A stretch of DNA of 64,000 nt from assembly GCA_016800925.1 (NCBI GenBank), contig JABCPU010000279.1, positions 1 through 64,000 of the forward strand. The letters run 5' to 3'. This stretch comes from Suillus spraguei. Its lineage: Eukaryota > Basidiomycota > Agaricomycetes > Boletales > Suillaceae. Position 1 is the first letter of the stretch. Every line of letters starts with the position of its first letter. The translations under genes and the position numbers were made by a program. This document shows, piece after piece, positions 33,991 to 44,210 of this stretch. The notes below the pieces were generated by a model, which ran no database searches, had not been told where the DNA came from, and saw nothing but the letters and a program-made list of their open reading frames with translations.

Positions 33991-34457
33991 GGTCCCCTTT
34001 GCGGACACTGAGTGAGTTGGAAGGTGAAAAAACGTCCGAGGGTGCAATAACACCACCAGCGGACGAGACCCTCTCCGGCAGCGAGTGCGGTACCCAAGAT
34101 GAAAGAGAGAGTAATGGGAGTGTCACAGATTTTTTGATCGATCGTGTACTGCGTGATCACTTTAATGACCCGTATGACGGACAGAGAGTCTGTTGTGTGA
34201 GAAATAATGGTAGCGATCTCTGCGAAAGAAACAGCCCGGTAAATTGCCTGACGCGTCGCTTTATAAAAACAATCAATGCAAACACTCGCCTTTATAACCG
34301 GAAACCCATATATAATAAGCCAAGAAAAGACCCACTCATTATATGTTTGGTGAATGATCTCTTTACTTGGGGGAACGTTTGGAGGTGAGAACGAAATTTG
34401 TTGCATGATAGCAGACGAGAGAATAAGTAGAACTTTGAAAAGTGACGCCATCTTCAC
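33985..34457 (-). pseudogene. isoprenylcysteine methyltransferase (Ste14-like), N-terminal half
   Basis: Frame MKMASLFKVLLILSSA with hydrophobic segments, PPNVPPSKE, AIYRAVSFAEIATII, and GEGLVRWWCYCTLGRFFTFQL, as in fungal ICMT enzymes that methylate prenylated C-terminal cysteines in the ER membrane. A second Met six bases in is an alternative start. After FFTFQL a 4-bp ACTC duplication breaks the frame. The gene then stops at a junction with the Ulp1/DDE transposase. The C-terminal half is at 41874-42249, 7.9 kb away at the other end of the palindrome. Confidence 0.7.
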
Positions 34458-34939
34458 GAAAGCAACTGACCTTCCAATGGACGGTTTTTATGCATGAATA
34501 ACTCGCGCGCTGGTGCTGTACCCAGTGATCGAAATGCAGCAGAGTCCGCATCCATAAAATCAGGTACTTCAAGTTGCTTAGTCCATTTCAACCCTTCAAT
34601 ATTCAAACTTAACTCGACACGCCAGCCTGAGAGAGAACAAACGGACTAAAATTGCTCGCCCATAATTGTCGAAAAAAAATCATCGCCTTGCATCTAACGA
34701 AAACTGGAGAAGGTAGTGGACAAGTGCTTGTATGCATTCTGTGCTTAATGGTTAAATAAGAGGTTACGTGTCCCAACGGACAATAAATACTGATAAGAAA
34801 AGCCCCTGAAGCATAATTAAGTCATAGTCAAATGCAAAACATGACACTCAAAGTGAAATATATACTCGGAAACGAAATATTTAAAAAGAAAAGCCATAGG
34901 ATGAGCAGTGCTTGTAATGCACAAATCCTTCGCACGCCC

Positions 34940-36602
34940 CTAATCCTTCACAGGAAACGCTTCTTGACTGAAGGGCCTCCTGCCCTCGTCTGTCCACTCC
35001 TCTGTCAATCTCGCAGCCCGAAGGAAGAGCGATCCATCCAACGCTTCTGCGCCCTCCAGTCCCGTATCCTTGAAGTAGCCCTTGGGCCGTGTTCCATAAA
35101 TCGACGAGAAATGCGCAAAGGCACGCTGAATCTTCGACATATGATCATTCGGGTGCGTTATCGCAGACTGAACGATGTCGAGGAATTCGTTGGTCACCTT
35201 GGCCTCTGACGATTCAGAAAGATGCGAAGTGCTATTAACGAACCCTTGAATGTCGAGCGAAGGGAAGCCGCGTGCGATCCACCACCCAAGAGTCGATGCA
35301 AAGTATGCCCGAAGCAAAATAATTTGCGACTTTTGCGTCAGGTAGGGCAAAAGGGACGTGAGGAAGAGGGTTGGCGTGACCAGATGCATGCTGGAGCGAC
35401 CAAAAAGTCAGTATTTTTTTCGCAGATCCAGATTGAAGCCACTTGCAAGATGAAGTCTGCTGTGAAGCCCTTGCCTTCCTTCCATCCGCCAACGGTGTAG
35501 ATGATGGCGTTCGCCCAAATACATTCTTCCATCTTACGTTCGATTTCGCCCGGCTGAGACACGTCGATCGTCCATTCTTCAGCGTAGCGCCATACGGTAT
35601 CGCCGTGCGTGGACATCAGGCCCTCGAGATCTTTAAAATACTTCTTGACTTCCTTCCGTGAGAATTCCGGATCTTGCTGGATCTTGGCAAGAATAGAAAA
35701 TGCATGATTTCTTGGCTGTCGTTCGAGCCGAGAGGACGCAGGAGATGTCTTTGCGTTAAGGAAAAGCGAGGCGAGGCGACTCGTCTCCTTTTCTACAATC
35801 CCGCTGGGGTCGAAAAGATGCGGCGGCAAAAACTCATTCTCGTGCACGCTGGCCATTCCAAGACCTCGACATGTCTGTTAGTGACCTGTTTGCGATGATA
35901 TCTCGGGTCGCTCACCTTCGACAACCATGCCTGGGATGCCCATCTCCGCGCCGTATCCCACATGGATGAACGCGTGGAACGCACTTCCAAGGAAGCGCGA
36001 CAACAAGGCCGGCTGTGCGGACGCGTCTCGTCCGTCTATGAAGTTGTACTTCTTAGAGAAGACGTATTCCTCGAGCGTGGCGCTAAGGCCCTTTTCCTCC
36101 AAAACCTTGGTAAAGAAGTTTTTGTACGCGAAGTAATATCTGACAGGAAATTGATCGATCGGGACTTTTGAGGCATTAATTTTAGACTCACTTGTTGTCG
36201 CCTAGATGATCGATAAAGTTCTTTTCCGTGATAGCCTCGGGAGGCGTGATGGCGAGGCGCTGGCGGCCGCTGTCTTGCTTGTAGTACTCTTCGATCAGAG
36301 ATCCGCTCGCGCCTATGGAATAAAGTGCCAGCGCGCGATGCGAGATATGGCTTGATCGACGCTCGAGTCAGCAACATGAAAGACGAATCAGTTAAGACGC
36401 GCACGCACTTATGCAACGGCTTGTCGTGGAAGAAAATGTGGTGCTTCGTATGGTTGTCCTTCAAGACACGTATCAAAGCTTCCACTGTTTCTGCGGAAGG
36501 ACCAGGATACCGCGCAGGGGCAAGTACGTGAGGCGGATAGGATGGGGTGGGGAACAGGGCATCGAGTTCGTTGTCACGATAAGTCTGTTGAACTACAGCC
36601 AT
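34940..36602 (-). CDS. questin-oxidase-like protein (DUF4243/AflY family), copy A
   Basis: A mirror-identical copy of the gene at 39817-41479, on the minus strand. Exons are 36602-36409, 36350-36192, 36139-35916, 35864-35447 and 35390-34940, giving 481 residues. Family hallmarks are HHIFFHDK near the start, HISHRALALYSIGASG, YYFAYKNFF, LGSAFHAFIHVGYG, MASVHENEF, ILAKIQQDP, and MHLVTPTLFLTSLLPYL with LGWWIARGFP. Known members act in polyketide ring cleavage or oxidation (AflY, questin oxidase); the substrate here is unknown. The last intron is of the GC-AG type. The fully open reading frame suggests a functional protein, unless the duplication is an assembly artefact. Confidence 0.85.
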
Positions 36603-37799
36603 CTTTGAGTTTGAGTGGGGATATCAGAATGCAGGAAGGCTTGTTTTGCTGAGTGCATCCCGAATCACCAACATGCATTTATACCCTTGTCGGCTGCTCG
36701 TGCATCTGGGGAACGTCCAAACACCGCGTAGTGGAGTAAGTGTTTTGTCAGACGACAAGCCCAAACGACACGATTCTCTTGCAAATCCAAATCCGTCTGT
36801 GTGAAAATGTTTGAAATCCAGTTCATTCGCTGCAGAAGCGAGAAATTGGTCAGACCTGGAAAGGATACGAAAAAAACAACAACGACGTAGCAAATGACGC
36901 GGATTCCGAGGTGTCAGAGTCGTGAGATATCCTCAAAAAATCACTATGTAGCTGTCACCAATTAGTTCTAGGAACTGCAGTCTAGCATCGCAAAGTAACA
37001 AAGCTATGTCTGTCTATGCATGGATTTACGAAGAACGTTAATGACTCGTCAAGGACGTCAGAAAACTCCATTCACGAGAGCGGTAGGACCAAAACGGGAA
37101 TGATGCTAGCCATTCGTTCTCCACTTGGGATCATGCTCGAAGCTTTGCGGTCGGGTTCATGATCATGAGAAGCAATAAGCCAATCCATGCGAGCAAGGTG
37201 TTTCGGACGCCGGAATGTTGACGGAAGGAGCATAAGGAGATAGCTTTGGGAGGGATTGGTACGAATAAACCTGCGGGTGCCGAAGGCCAGACCTGCACCA
37301 GTACCCCCCCAGTTACTTGTAGAGGGGTACCATAGCTTTGGGAGGGATTAAGGATCCGCAGACCGAGGTAATCAGGTAGTATACAAAGTCCCACACTACT
37401 CCCAAATGCGGAGTGTGCATAAGTAGCATTTTGTCCTCGGACGACGCCACGGCGTCGCTATAAGCGTTTTACATAAGGCCTGGTCAATTCTAAAATGTCG
37501 TTGTCAATGTCGACTTGACCTTACGGCTCAGGCTCCTTCCCAGCCACTGCTTCGAGTGTGGAGGGTGGCATACTAGGGTGCGGCACTATCCGAAGTCATG
37601 CAAAAATTCAAACCCAGCACAACCTCACACTCTCAGCAGCGGCTGGAACATAACACATGTAAACATTGTCAGCCACAGTGGCTGAAACAGCGGCAAACGA
37701 AATCTATTGGTGTAGAATGATATTAGGGTTAGAAAATATTTGGTATTAATATTGCTGGAGTTCGAAATAACATGCGACGTGTCCGCCATTAATGGTGCG
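36603..37799. other. palindrome arm spacer, no gene recognised
   Basis: Between the questin-oxidase-like gene and the helicase relic; mirrored at 38620-39816. It holds a duplicated ATAGCTTTGGGAGGGATT about 88 bp apart (near 37242 and 37330) and a CGACGCC-AC-GGCGTCG inverted repeat near 37441. A mirrored 87-codon frame (37131-37394) shows no protein features. Divergent promoter sequence is likely near 36603-36700. Confidence 0.5.
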
Positions 37800-38284
37800 A
37801 TGGCTCCTATTCAATCCCTCAGTCCAGAGATTCCTTCTTTATCTCAGATTTGATCTGTGACACAGGAAAAATTTGGAGTCATGGCTTGTTTATGGCAACT
37901 AAAGGTTGCAGAGGCTTTATTGAAGGGTGACTGTGATGTACTCTGTACTGCGGGGACGGGGATGGGCAAGACATTAGTGTTCTGGATGCCTTTGTGATTT
38001 TGTCAGGGTATTCAAATTGTCATCACTCCCCTCAATATGCTCGGCAAACAGAATGCCACGTCACTCGCCAAGGCAGGCATAAAAGCCATTTCAATAAGCA
38101 GCAAGACTGCAACACCTGCGAATTTCGCTGTGAGTATGACTTTCGGACCATAAAGTCATTTGTTCACTGGATAATGATAGAGGATATTCGCACACTCAAG
38201 TATTGAGCAGTCCCAGTTAGCCCCAAGCAAATCATAAAATGAATGACGAATTTGAAAAGCTGTTGAAAAATGACCTGTTTGCGG
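37800..38284 (+). pseudogene. RecQ/DEAD-like helicase fragment, left copy running into the spacer
   Basis: Starts MAPIQSLSPEIPSLSQI, then the Q-motif-like FGVMACLWQLKVAEALL, Walker A in TAGTGMGKTLVFWMPL, and motif Ia-like VITPLNMLGKQN. An intron GTGAGT...ATAG falls exactly where the palindrome spacer begins (38135). The frame continues in the spacer as MNDEFEKLLKNDLFAA. TGA stops at 37851 and after WMPL disable it. The C-terminal helicase domains are absent because the sequence turns back on itself at 38285. Confidence 0.72.
38135..38284. other. 150-bp non-duplicated spacer at the palindrome centre
   Basis: Unique sequence between the two arms. It reads as the natural continuation of the plus-strand helicase relic (end of an intron plus about 30 codons), so the fold-back point lies inside that gene at 38284/38285. 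Confidence 0.85.
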
Positions 38285-38619
38285 CTCACAGCGAAATTCG
38301 CAGGTGTTGCAGTCTTGCTGCTTATTGAAATGGCTTTTATGCCTGCCTTGGCGAGTGACGTGGCATTCTGTTTGCCGAGCATATTGAGGGGAGTGATGAC
38401 AATTTGAATACCCTGACAAAATCACAAAGGCATCCAGAACACTAATGTCTTGCCCATCCCCGTCCCCGCAGTACAGAGTACATCACAGTCACCCTTCAAT
38501 AAAGCCTCTGCAACCTTTAGTTGCCATAAACAAGCCATGACTCCAAATTTTTCCTGTGTCACAGATCAAATCTGAGATAAAGAAGGAATCTCTGGACTGA
38601 GGGATTGAATAGGAGCCAT
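38285..38619 (-). pseudogene. helicase fragment, right copy
   Basis: Mirror copy of 37800-38134 with the same two TGA stops. The gene is cut at the palindrome centre. Reading on into the spacer in this direction gives no helicase sequence, which shows that the left copy is the parent orientation. Confidence 0.72.
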
Positions 38620-39816
38620 CGCACCATTAATGGCGGACACGTCGCATGTTATTTCGAACTCCAGCAATATTAATACCAAATATTTTCTAACCCTAATATC
38701 ATTCTACACCAATAGATTTCGTTTGCCGCTGTTTCAGCCACTGTGGCTGACAATGTTTACATGTGTTATGTTCCAGCCGCTGCTGAGAGTGTGAGGTTGT
38801 GCTGGGTTTGAATTTTTGCATGACTTCGGATAGTGCCGCACCCTAGTATGCCACCCTCCACACTCGAAGCAGTGGCTGGGAAGGAGCCTGAGCCGTAAGG
38901 TCAAGTCGACATTGACAACGACATTTTAGAATTGACCAGGCCTTATGTAAAACGCTTATAGCGACGCCGTGGCGTCGTCCGAGGACAAAATGCTACTTAT
39001 GCACACTCCGCATTTGGGAGTAGTGTGGGACTTTGTATACTACCTGATTACCTCGGTCTGCGGATCCTTAATCCCTCCCAAAGCTATGGTACCCCTCTAC
39101 AAGTAACTGGGGGGGTACTGGTGCAGGTCTGGCCTTCGGCACCCGCAGGTTTATTCGTACCAATCCCTCCCAAAGCTATCTCCTTATGCTCCTTCCGTCA
39201 ACATTCCGGCGTCCGAAACACCTTGCTCGCATGGATTGGCTTATTGCTTCTCATGATCATGAACCCGACCGCAAAGCTTCGAGCATGATCCCAAGTGGAG
39301 AACGAATGGCTAGCATCATTCCCGTTTTGGTCCTACCGCTCTCGTGAATGGAGTTTTCTGACGTCCTTGACGAGTCATTAACGTTCTTCGTAAATCCATG
39401 CATAGACAGACATAGCTTTGTTACTTTGCGATGCTAGACTGCAGTTCCTAGAACTAATTGGTGACAGCTACATAGTGATTTTTTGAGGATATCTCACGAC
39501 TCTGACACCTCGGAATCCGCGTCATTTGCTACGTCGTTGTTGTTTTTTTCGTATCCTTTCCAGGTCTGACCAATTTCTCGCTTCTGCAGCGAATGAACTG
39601 GATTTCAAACATTTTCACACAGACGGATTTGGATTTGCAAGAGAATCGTGTCGTTTGGGCTTGTCGTCTGACAAAACACTTACTCCACTACGCGGTGTTT
39701 GGACGTTCCCCAGATGCACGAGCAGCCGACAAGGGTATAAATGCATGTTGGTGATTCGGGATGCACTCAGCAAAACAAGCCTTCCTGCATTCTGATATCC
39801 CCACTCAAACTCAAAG
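38620..39816. other. palindrome arm spacer, mirror of 36603-37799
   Basis: No gene recognised. Identical in mirror to the left arm spacer. Confidence 0.5.
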
Positions 39817-41479
39817 ATGGCTGTAGTTCAACAGACTTATCGTGACAACGAACTCGATGCCCTGTTCCCCACCCCATCCTATCCGCCTCACGTACTTGCC
39901 CCTGCGCGGTATCCTGGTCCTTCCGCAGAAACAGTGGAAGCTTTGATACGTGTCTTGAAGGACAACCATACGAAGCACCACATTTTCTTCCACGACAAGC
40001 CGTTGCATAAGTGCGTGCGCGTCTTAACTGATTCGTCTTTCATGTTGCTGACTCGAGCGTCGATCAAGCCATATCTCGCATCGCGCGCTGGCACTTTATT
40101 CCATAGGCGCGAGCGGATCTCTGATCGAAGAGTACTACAAGCAAGACAGCGGCCGCCAGCGCCTCGCCATCACGCCTCCCGAGGCTATCACGGAAAAGAA
40201 CTTTATCGATCATCTAGGCGACAACAAGTGAGTCTAAAATTAATGCCTCAAAAGTCCCGATCGATCAATTTCCTGTCAGATATTACTTCGCGTACAAAAA
40301 CTTCTTTACCAAGGTTTTGGAGGAAAAGGGCCTTAGCGCCACGCTCGAGGAATACGTCTTCTCTAAGAAGTACAACTTCATAGACGGACGAGACGCGTCC
40401 GCACAGCCGGCCTTGTTGTCGCGCTTCCTTGGAAGTGCGTTCCACGCGTTCATCCATGTGGGATACGGCGCGGAGATGGGCATCCCAGGCATGGTTGTCG
40501 AAGGTGAGCGACCCGAGATATCATCGCAAACAGGTCACTAACAGACATGTCGAGGTCTTGGAATGGCCAGCGTGCACGAGAATGAGTTTTTGCCGCCGCA
40601 TCTTTTCGACCCCAGCGGGATTGTAGAAAAGGAGACGAGTCGCCTCGCCTCGCTTTTCCTTAACGCAAAGACATCTCCTGCGTCCTCTCGGCTCGAACGA
40701 CAGCCAAGAAATCATGCATTTTCTATTCTTGCCAAGATCCAGCAAGATCCGGAATTCTCACGGAAGGAAGTCAAGAAGTATTTTAAAGATCTCGAGGGCC
40801 TGATGTCCACGCACGGCGATACCGTATGGCGCTACGCTGAAGAATGGACGATCGACGTGTCTCAGCCGGGCGAAATCGAACGTAAGATGGAAGAATGTAT
40901 TTGGGCGAACGCCATCATCTACACCGTTGGCGGATGGAAGGAAGGCAAGGGCTTCACAGCAGACTTCATCTTGCAAGTGGCTTCAATCTGGATCTGCGAA
41001 AAAAATACTGACTTTTTGGTCGCTCCAGCATGCATCTGGTCACGCCAACCCTCTTCCTCACGTCCCTTTTGCCCTACCTGACGCAAAAGTCGCAAATTAT
41101 TTTGCTTCGGGCATACTTTGCATCGACTCTTGGGTGGTGGATCGCACGCGGCTTCCCTTCGCTCGACATTCAAGGGTTCGTTAATAGCACTTCGCATCTT
41201 TCTGAATCGTCAGAGGCCAAGGTGACCAACGAATTCCTCGACATCGTTCAGTCTGCGATAACGCACCCGAATGATCATATGTCGAAGATTCAGCGTGCCT
41301 TTGCGCATTTCTCGTCGATTTATGGAACACGGCCCAAGGGCTACTTCAAGGATACGGGACTGGAGGGCGCAGAAGCGTTGGATGGATCGCTCTTCCTTCG
41401 GGCTGCGAGATTGACAGAGGAGTGGACAGACGAGGGCAGGAGGCCCTTCAGTCAAGAAGCGTTTCCTGTGAAGGATTAG
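39817..41479 (+). CDS. questin-oxidase-like protein (DUF4243/AflY family), copy B
   Basis: Five exons: 39817-40010, 40069-40227, 40280-40503, 40555-40972 and 41029-41479, totalling 1446 nt and 481 residues, with all junctions in frame. Conserved blocks: HHIFFHDK, HISHRALALYSIGASG, DHLGDNK then YYFAYKNFF, AFHAFIHVGYGAEMG, MASVHENEFLPPH, FSILAKIQQDPEF, MHLVTPTLFL, LGWWIARGFPSLDI, and a C-terminal FSSIYGTRPKGYF. Introns 1-3 are GT-AG; intron 4 uses a GCAAGT donor with AG acceptor, which alone restores the frame. Members are oxidases of secondary metabolism. It lies between the helicase relic and the ICMT fragment, and is identical to copy A. Confidence 0.87.
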
Positions 41480-41873
41480 GGGCGTGCGAAGGATTTGTGC
41501 ATTACAAGCACTGCTCATCCTATGGCTTTTCTTTTTAAATATTTCGTTTCCGAGTATATATTTCACTTTGAGTGTCATGTTTTGCATTTGACTATGACTT
41601 AATTATGCTTCAGGGGCTTTTCTTATCAGTATTTATTGTCCGTTGGGACACGTAACCTCTTATTTAACCATTAAGCACAGAATGCATACAAGCACTTGTC
41701 CACTACCTTCTCCAGTTTTCGTTAGATGCAAGGCGATGATTTTTTTTCGACAATTATGGGCGAGCAATTTTAGTCCGTTTGTTCTCTCTCAGGCTGGCGT
41801 GTCGAGTTAAGTTTGAATATTGAAGGGTTGAAATGGACTAAGCAACTTGAAGTACCTGAATCATTTTATGGAT

Positions 41874-42249
41874 GAGGGTCTCGTCCGCTGGCGGTGTTAT
41901 TGCACCCTCGGACGTTTTTTCACCTTCCAACTCACTCAGTGTCCGCAAAGGGCACCATATTGTCACGACCGGACCATACGCTGTCGTACGCCATCCATCG
42001 TACACCTCAGGCATTACACATATCATCCTGCACGCATCGCCCACTTCGTGGCTTAGACACTCCGGACTTTTAGATATCCCTGGATTCAAATTTGTGGTGG
42101 TGGAATGGCTGCCGCAGATCACGCTTCTTATGATAAACTTCATGTACAGGGTCAGCCAAGAGGATGAAGCATCGAAGTCAGCTTTCGGAGATAAGTGGGA
42201 GAGGTGGCCGAAGGCAGGTAGGTACCGACTGATACCTGGCGTCTATTGA
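41874..42249 (+). pseudogene. isoprenylcysteine methyltransferase (Ste14-like), C-terminal half
   Basis: Begins with the segment shared with the left palindrome end (LGRFFTFQL), crosses the ACTC duplication, then reads SVRKGHHIVTTGPYAVVRHPSYTSG, the SAM-binding motif of ICMT, followed by a membrane segment (LPQITLLMINFMY), RVSQEDEASKSAFGDKW and a C-terminal RLIPGVY. The catalytic half of the enzyme is therefore intact from 41960 on, but it lacks the N-terminal membrane segments found at 33985-34457. No start codon in good context precedes it. Confidence 0.75.
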
Positions 42250-42489
42250 AACGACAGCTGACATATTGGTGCTTTGCGATGGTCCCAATTATTCACCGTT
42301 AATATTAATCTTGAATGTAGGCGACGTGATCATACGAGAAGATCATCGCTCTTTTTCCTCCGAAATTGAAGGGCACGCTGGTAACTAAACTGACGTGCGA
42401 TATTTTTTGATTTCGACTTGCTATTTATGTACGTAATGCAATACCGTCTGCTGTCAGCCTCAGTCAAGCGAAACAACAATGGTAGCATC
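42250..42489. other. short intergenic stretch
   Basis: AT-rich, follows the ICMT stop. No gene seen. Confidence 0.5.
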
Positions 42490-42745
42490 ATGTCCCCTGC
42501 TCGCGACATCTACTCCGCCATGGGCCCCGGCCAATGCACTTGTTCACGGTGTTAGCAAAATAGAGTTCACCAAAATAGCCGTAGGGCTGCCGTCGTCAGC
42601 GAGAACATCAAGCTGCTCAGTGTAAACTTGTAAAGTACGCGCCTTTCCTGAAGAGCACCTAACATTCATTCAAGAGTCAACCAAAATTTCCCATGGATTC
42701 AACAGCAAATCGAGCAAGCGAAGGAATGCAACGAGCGCACAAGCA
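42490..42745 (+). pseudogene. N-terminal relic of a FunK1-type kinase gene
   Basis: DNA similar to the start of the complete FunK1 gene at 48262. Both begin ATGTCCCCTGC and share the RGAAVVSEN-coding segment, the intron position, and the VKKVRPWIQ-like coding block (here with a frame change). Similarity fades near 42745, and the kinase domain is absent. Confidence 0.55.
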
Positions 42746-43599
42746 CAGTGCTATTTATGGCGCTTGATCATCTCACCACACATGAGGCGAAGTCGAGCGC
42801 CTATATTGTTGGGTTGTTCAACATCTAGGTACTTGTTATGAGTTCTCCTGCATTACAGAAATGGCAGGGTGCGAGCACCAAGGGCAGATGATATGGAAAG
42901 CCAGACCACCGTAAGCCAGACCACCGTGCTCTACTTCCCAGGCTTCCACTTCTGAGAACCTTCCTGGTAAGGTAAGTGCTTCCATTGGCCTCTGAACATC
43001 CCATGCGAGCATTCTAACGTGACATGTAGATTTATTCATGCTACCGAAAGGGAGTAGGTTATGCCACTGGGACCTCATTCAAATCGGTCGACTTCCTGTG
43101 TCTGTTGCTTTTGACCTTGAATCGCATTCTTTTCTTCTTCAACTACTCATTCGCTCGGCCATTTGGGCCCAAGTTCGTGTCTCGCTGAAATTTCCATGGC
43201 CTCAATGATTCATTGCCGTGCGTTCACCACCGATTTCGAGTTCGAGGTCGCGTGTGGTCTCGATGTTGTGTTTGGGATGAACTGGACTTCTGCGTGGCCG
43301 CCGTTTTGTGGGAAGATGAGACTCTATGTCTGACCTTCAAGGTGGTGACAGTGTCTCGTTGTCCTCGTTTTTTAATATCCGCTGATTTCCTTCTGTGTTT
43401 CTAGAAACTTCATGTATACTTAGTGGTAATTTCAATCATAATTGAACCTGCTGATGATAGTGAATTAGAATTATTTCAGTCTTCCTCCCTCGTCGGGGCA
43501 TTTTTATGGTCTCGCAGACGTTCAGACCCAACCTTTATGCTGACCGTGTCAATCAGGGGCCACGTACGTTTTCAACTTAGGAAGTCTCGTCAAGAGGAA
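42746..43599. other. no gene recognised
   Basis: Short frames only, for example 43213-43404 and 43423-43683, without recognisable features. The last 30 bp lead into the tRNA-like array. Confidence 0.4.
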
Positions 43600-44210
43600 G
43601 AGTTAAATAGCCTGGCCAGTGTGGTCACCACAACGGAATCAAAATCTGTTTTTCTTGGGCTACGTGGGTTTGAAACCTGCTGAACTACAGTTTTTTCTAT
43701 CGGAACACACTTTGTCATTCATTCATGGATGATTTCTTTAGAAGTTCACCGTAACTTGCCTTGGCCGGTGGTTGCTACAACATAATCAAAATCTCTTGGA
43801 CTATACAGGTTCGAAACCTGCCGAGTTTTTTTTCTATCGGAACATACTTTAATATTCACTCATGGATAATTTCTTTAGAAGTTCGCCGTAACTGGTCTTA
43901 GCCAGATGATTACCACAACAGAATCAAAGTCTGTTTCTCTTGGATTGTGCAGGTTTGAAACCTGCCGATGACGAGGTTTTTTTCTGTTGGGACACACTTT
44001 GACATTCACTCATACATAGTTTCGGAAGTTCACTGTAACTGGTCTTAGCCTGGTGGTTGCCGCAATAGAATCAAAATCTGTTTCTCTTGAACTCGATAGG
44101 TTCAAAACCTGCTGATGACAATGTTTTTTTCTATCAGAACATCCACTTATGGATGGTTTCCTTGGAGGTTCATCTTAACTGGTCTTCGCCCTAGTGCAGA
44201 TTGTTGTTGC
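43600..44210 (+). repeat. tandem array of tRNA-Leu(CAA)-like units
   Basis: Four units and a partial fifth, with a period of about 140-147 bp. Each has a D-arm/box A-like TGGCC or TAGCC block, an anticodon arm such as ACAGA-ATCAAAA-TCTGT (anticodon CAA after U33), a long variable region, a T-arm with box B (GGTTCGAAACC exact at 43808-43818), and then a run of T resembling a Pol III terminator. T-arms lie near 43666, 43806, 43950 and 44097. The acceptor stems pair poorly, so these look like tRNA-derived pseudogenes or a SINE-like tandem array rather than working tRNA genes. Confidence 0.6.

Larger units (their letters stand above)
33985..38134 (+). repeat. giant palindrome, left arm
   Basis: Mirror image of 38285-41964 about centre 38209.5. 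The inner part 34561-38134 appears identical to 38285-41858: every frame in it is mirrored with coordinates summing to 76419. The outer part 33985-34073 matches 41874-41964 with two mismatches, and 34074-34549 is absent on the right side. Confidence 0.93.
38285..41964 (-). repeat. giant palindrome, right arm
   Basis: Reverse complement of the left arm. Inner 38285-41858 is apparently identical to 34561-38134. Then there are 4 extra bases (41859-41862), 11 matching bases, a 476-bp absence relative to the left arm, and a last homologous stretch 41874-41964 with two mismatches. Confidence 0.93.

Noticed and set aside
33963..34388. Plus-strand 141-codon frame as a gene
   Set aside because: It is antisense to the ICMT fragment and the Ulp1 start, which have recognisable family motifs on the minus strand.
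37131..39288. Mirrored 87-codon frames at 37131-37394 and 39025-39288 as a duplicated gene
   Set aside because: Mirroring follows from the palindrome. Composition and lack of motifs or intron signals give no support.
43600..44210. CRISPR-like array
   Set aside because: The repeats are about 145 bp with gradual divergence, no short constant repeat with unique spacers, and a eukaryotic context. tRNA-like arms explain the pattern better.
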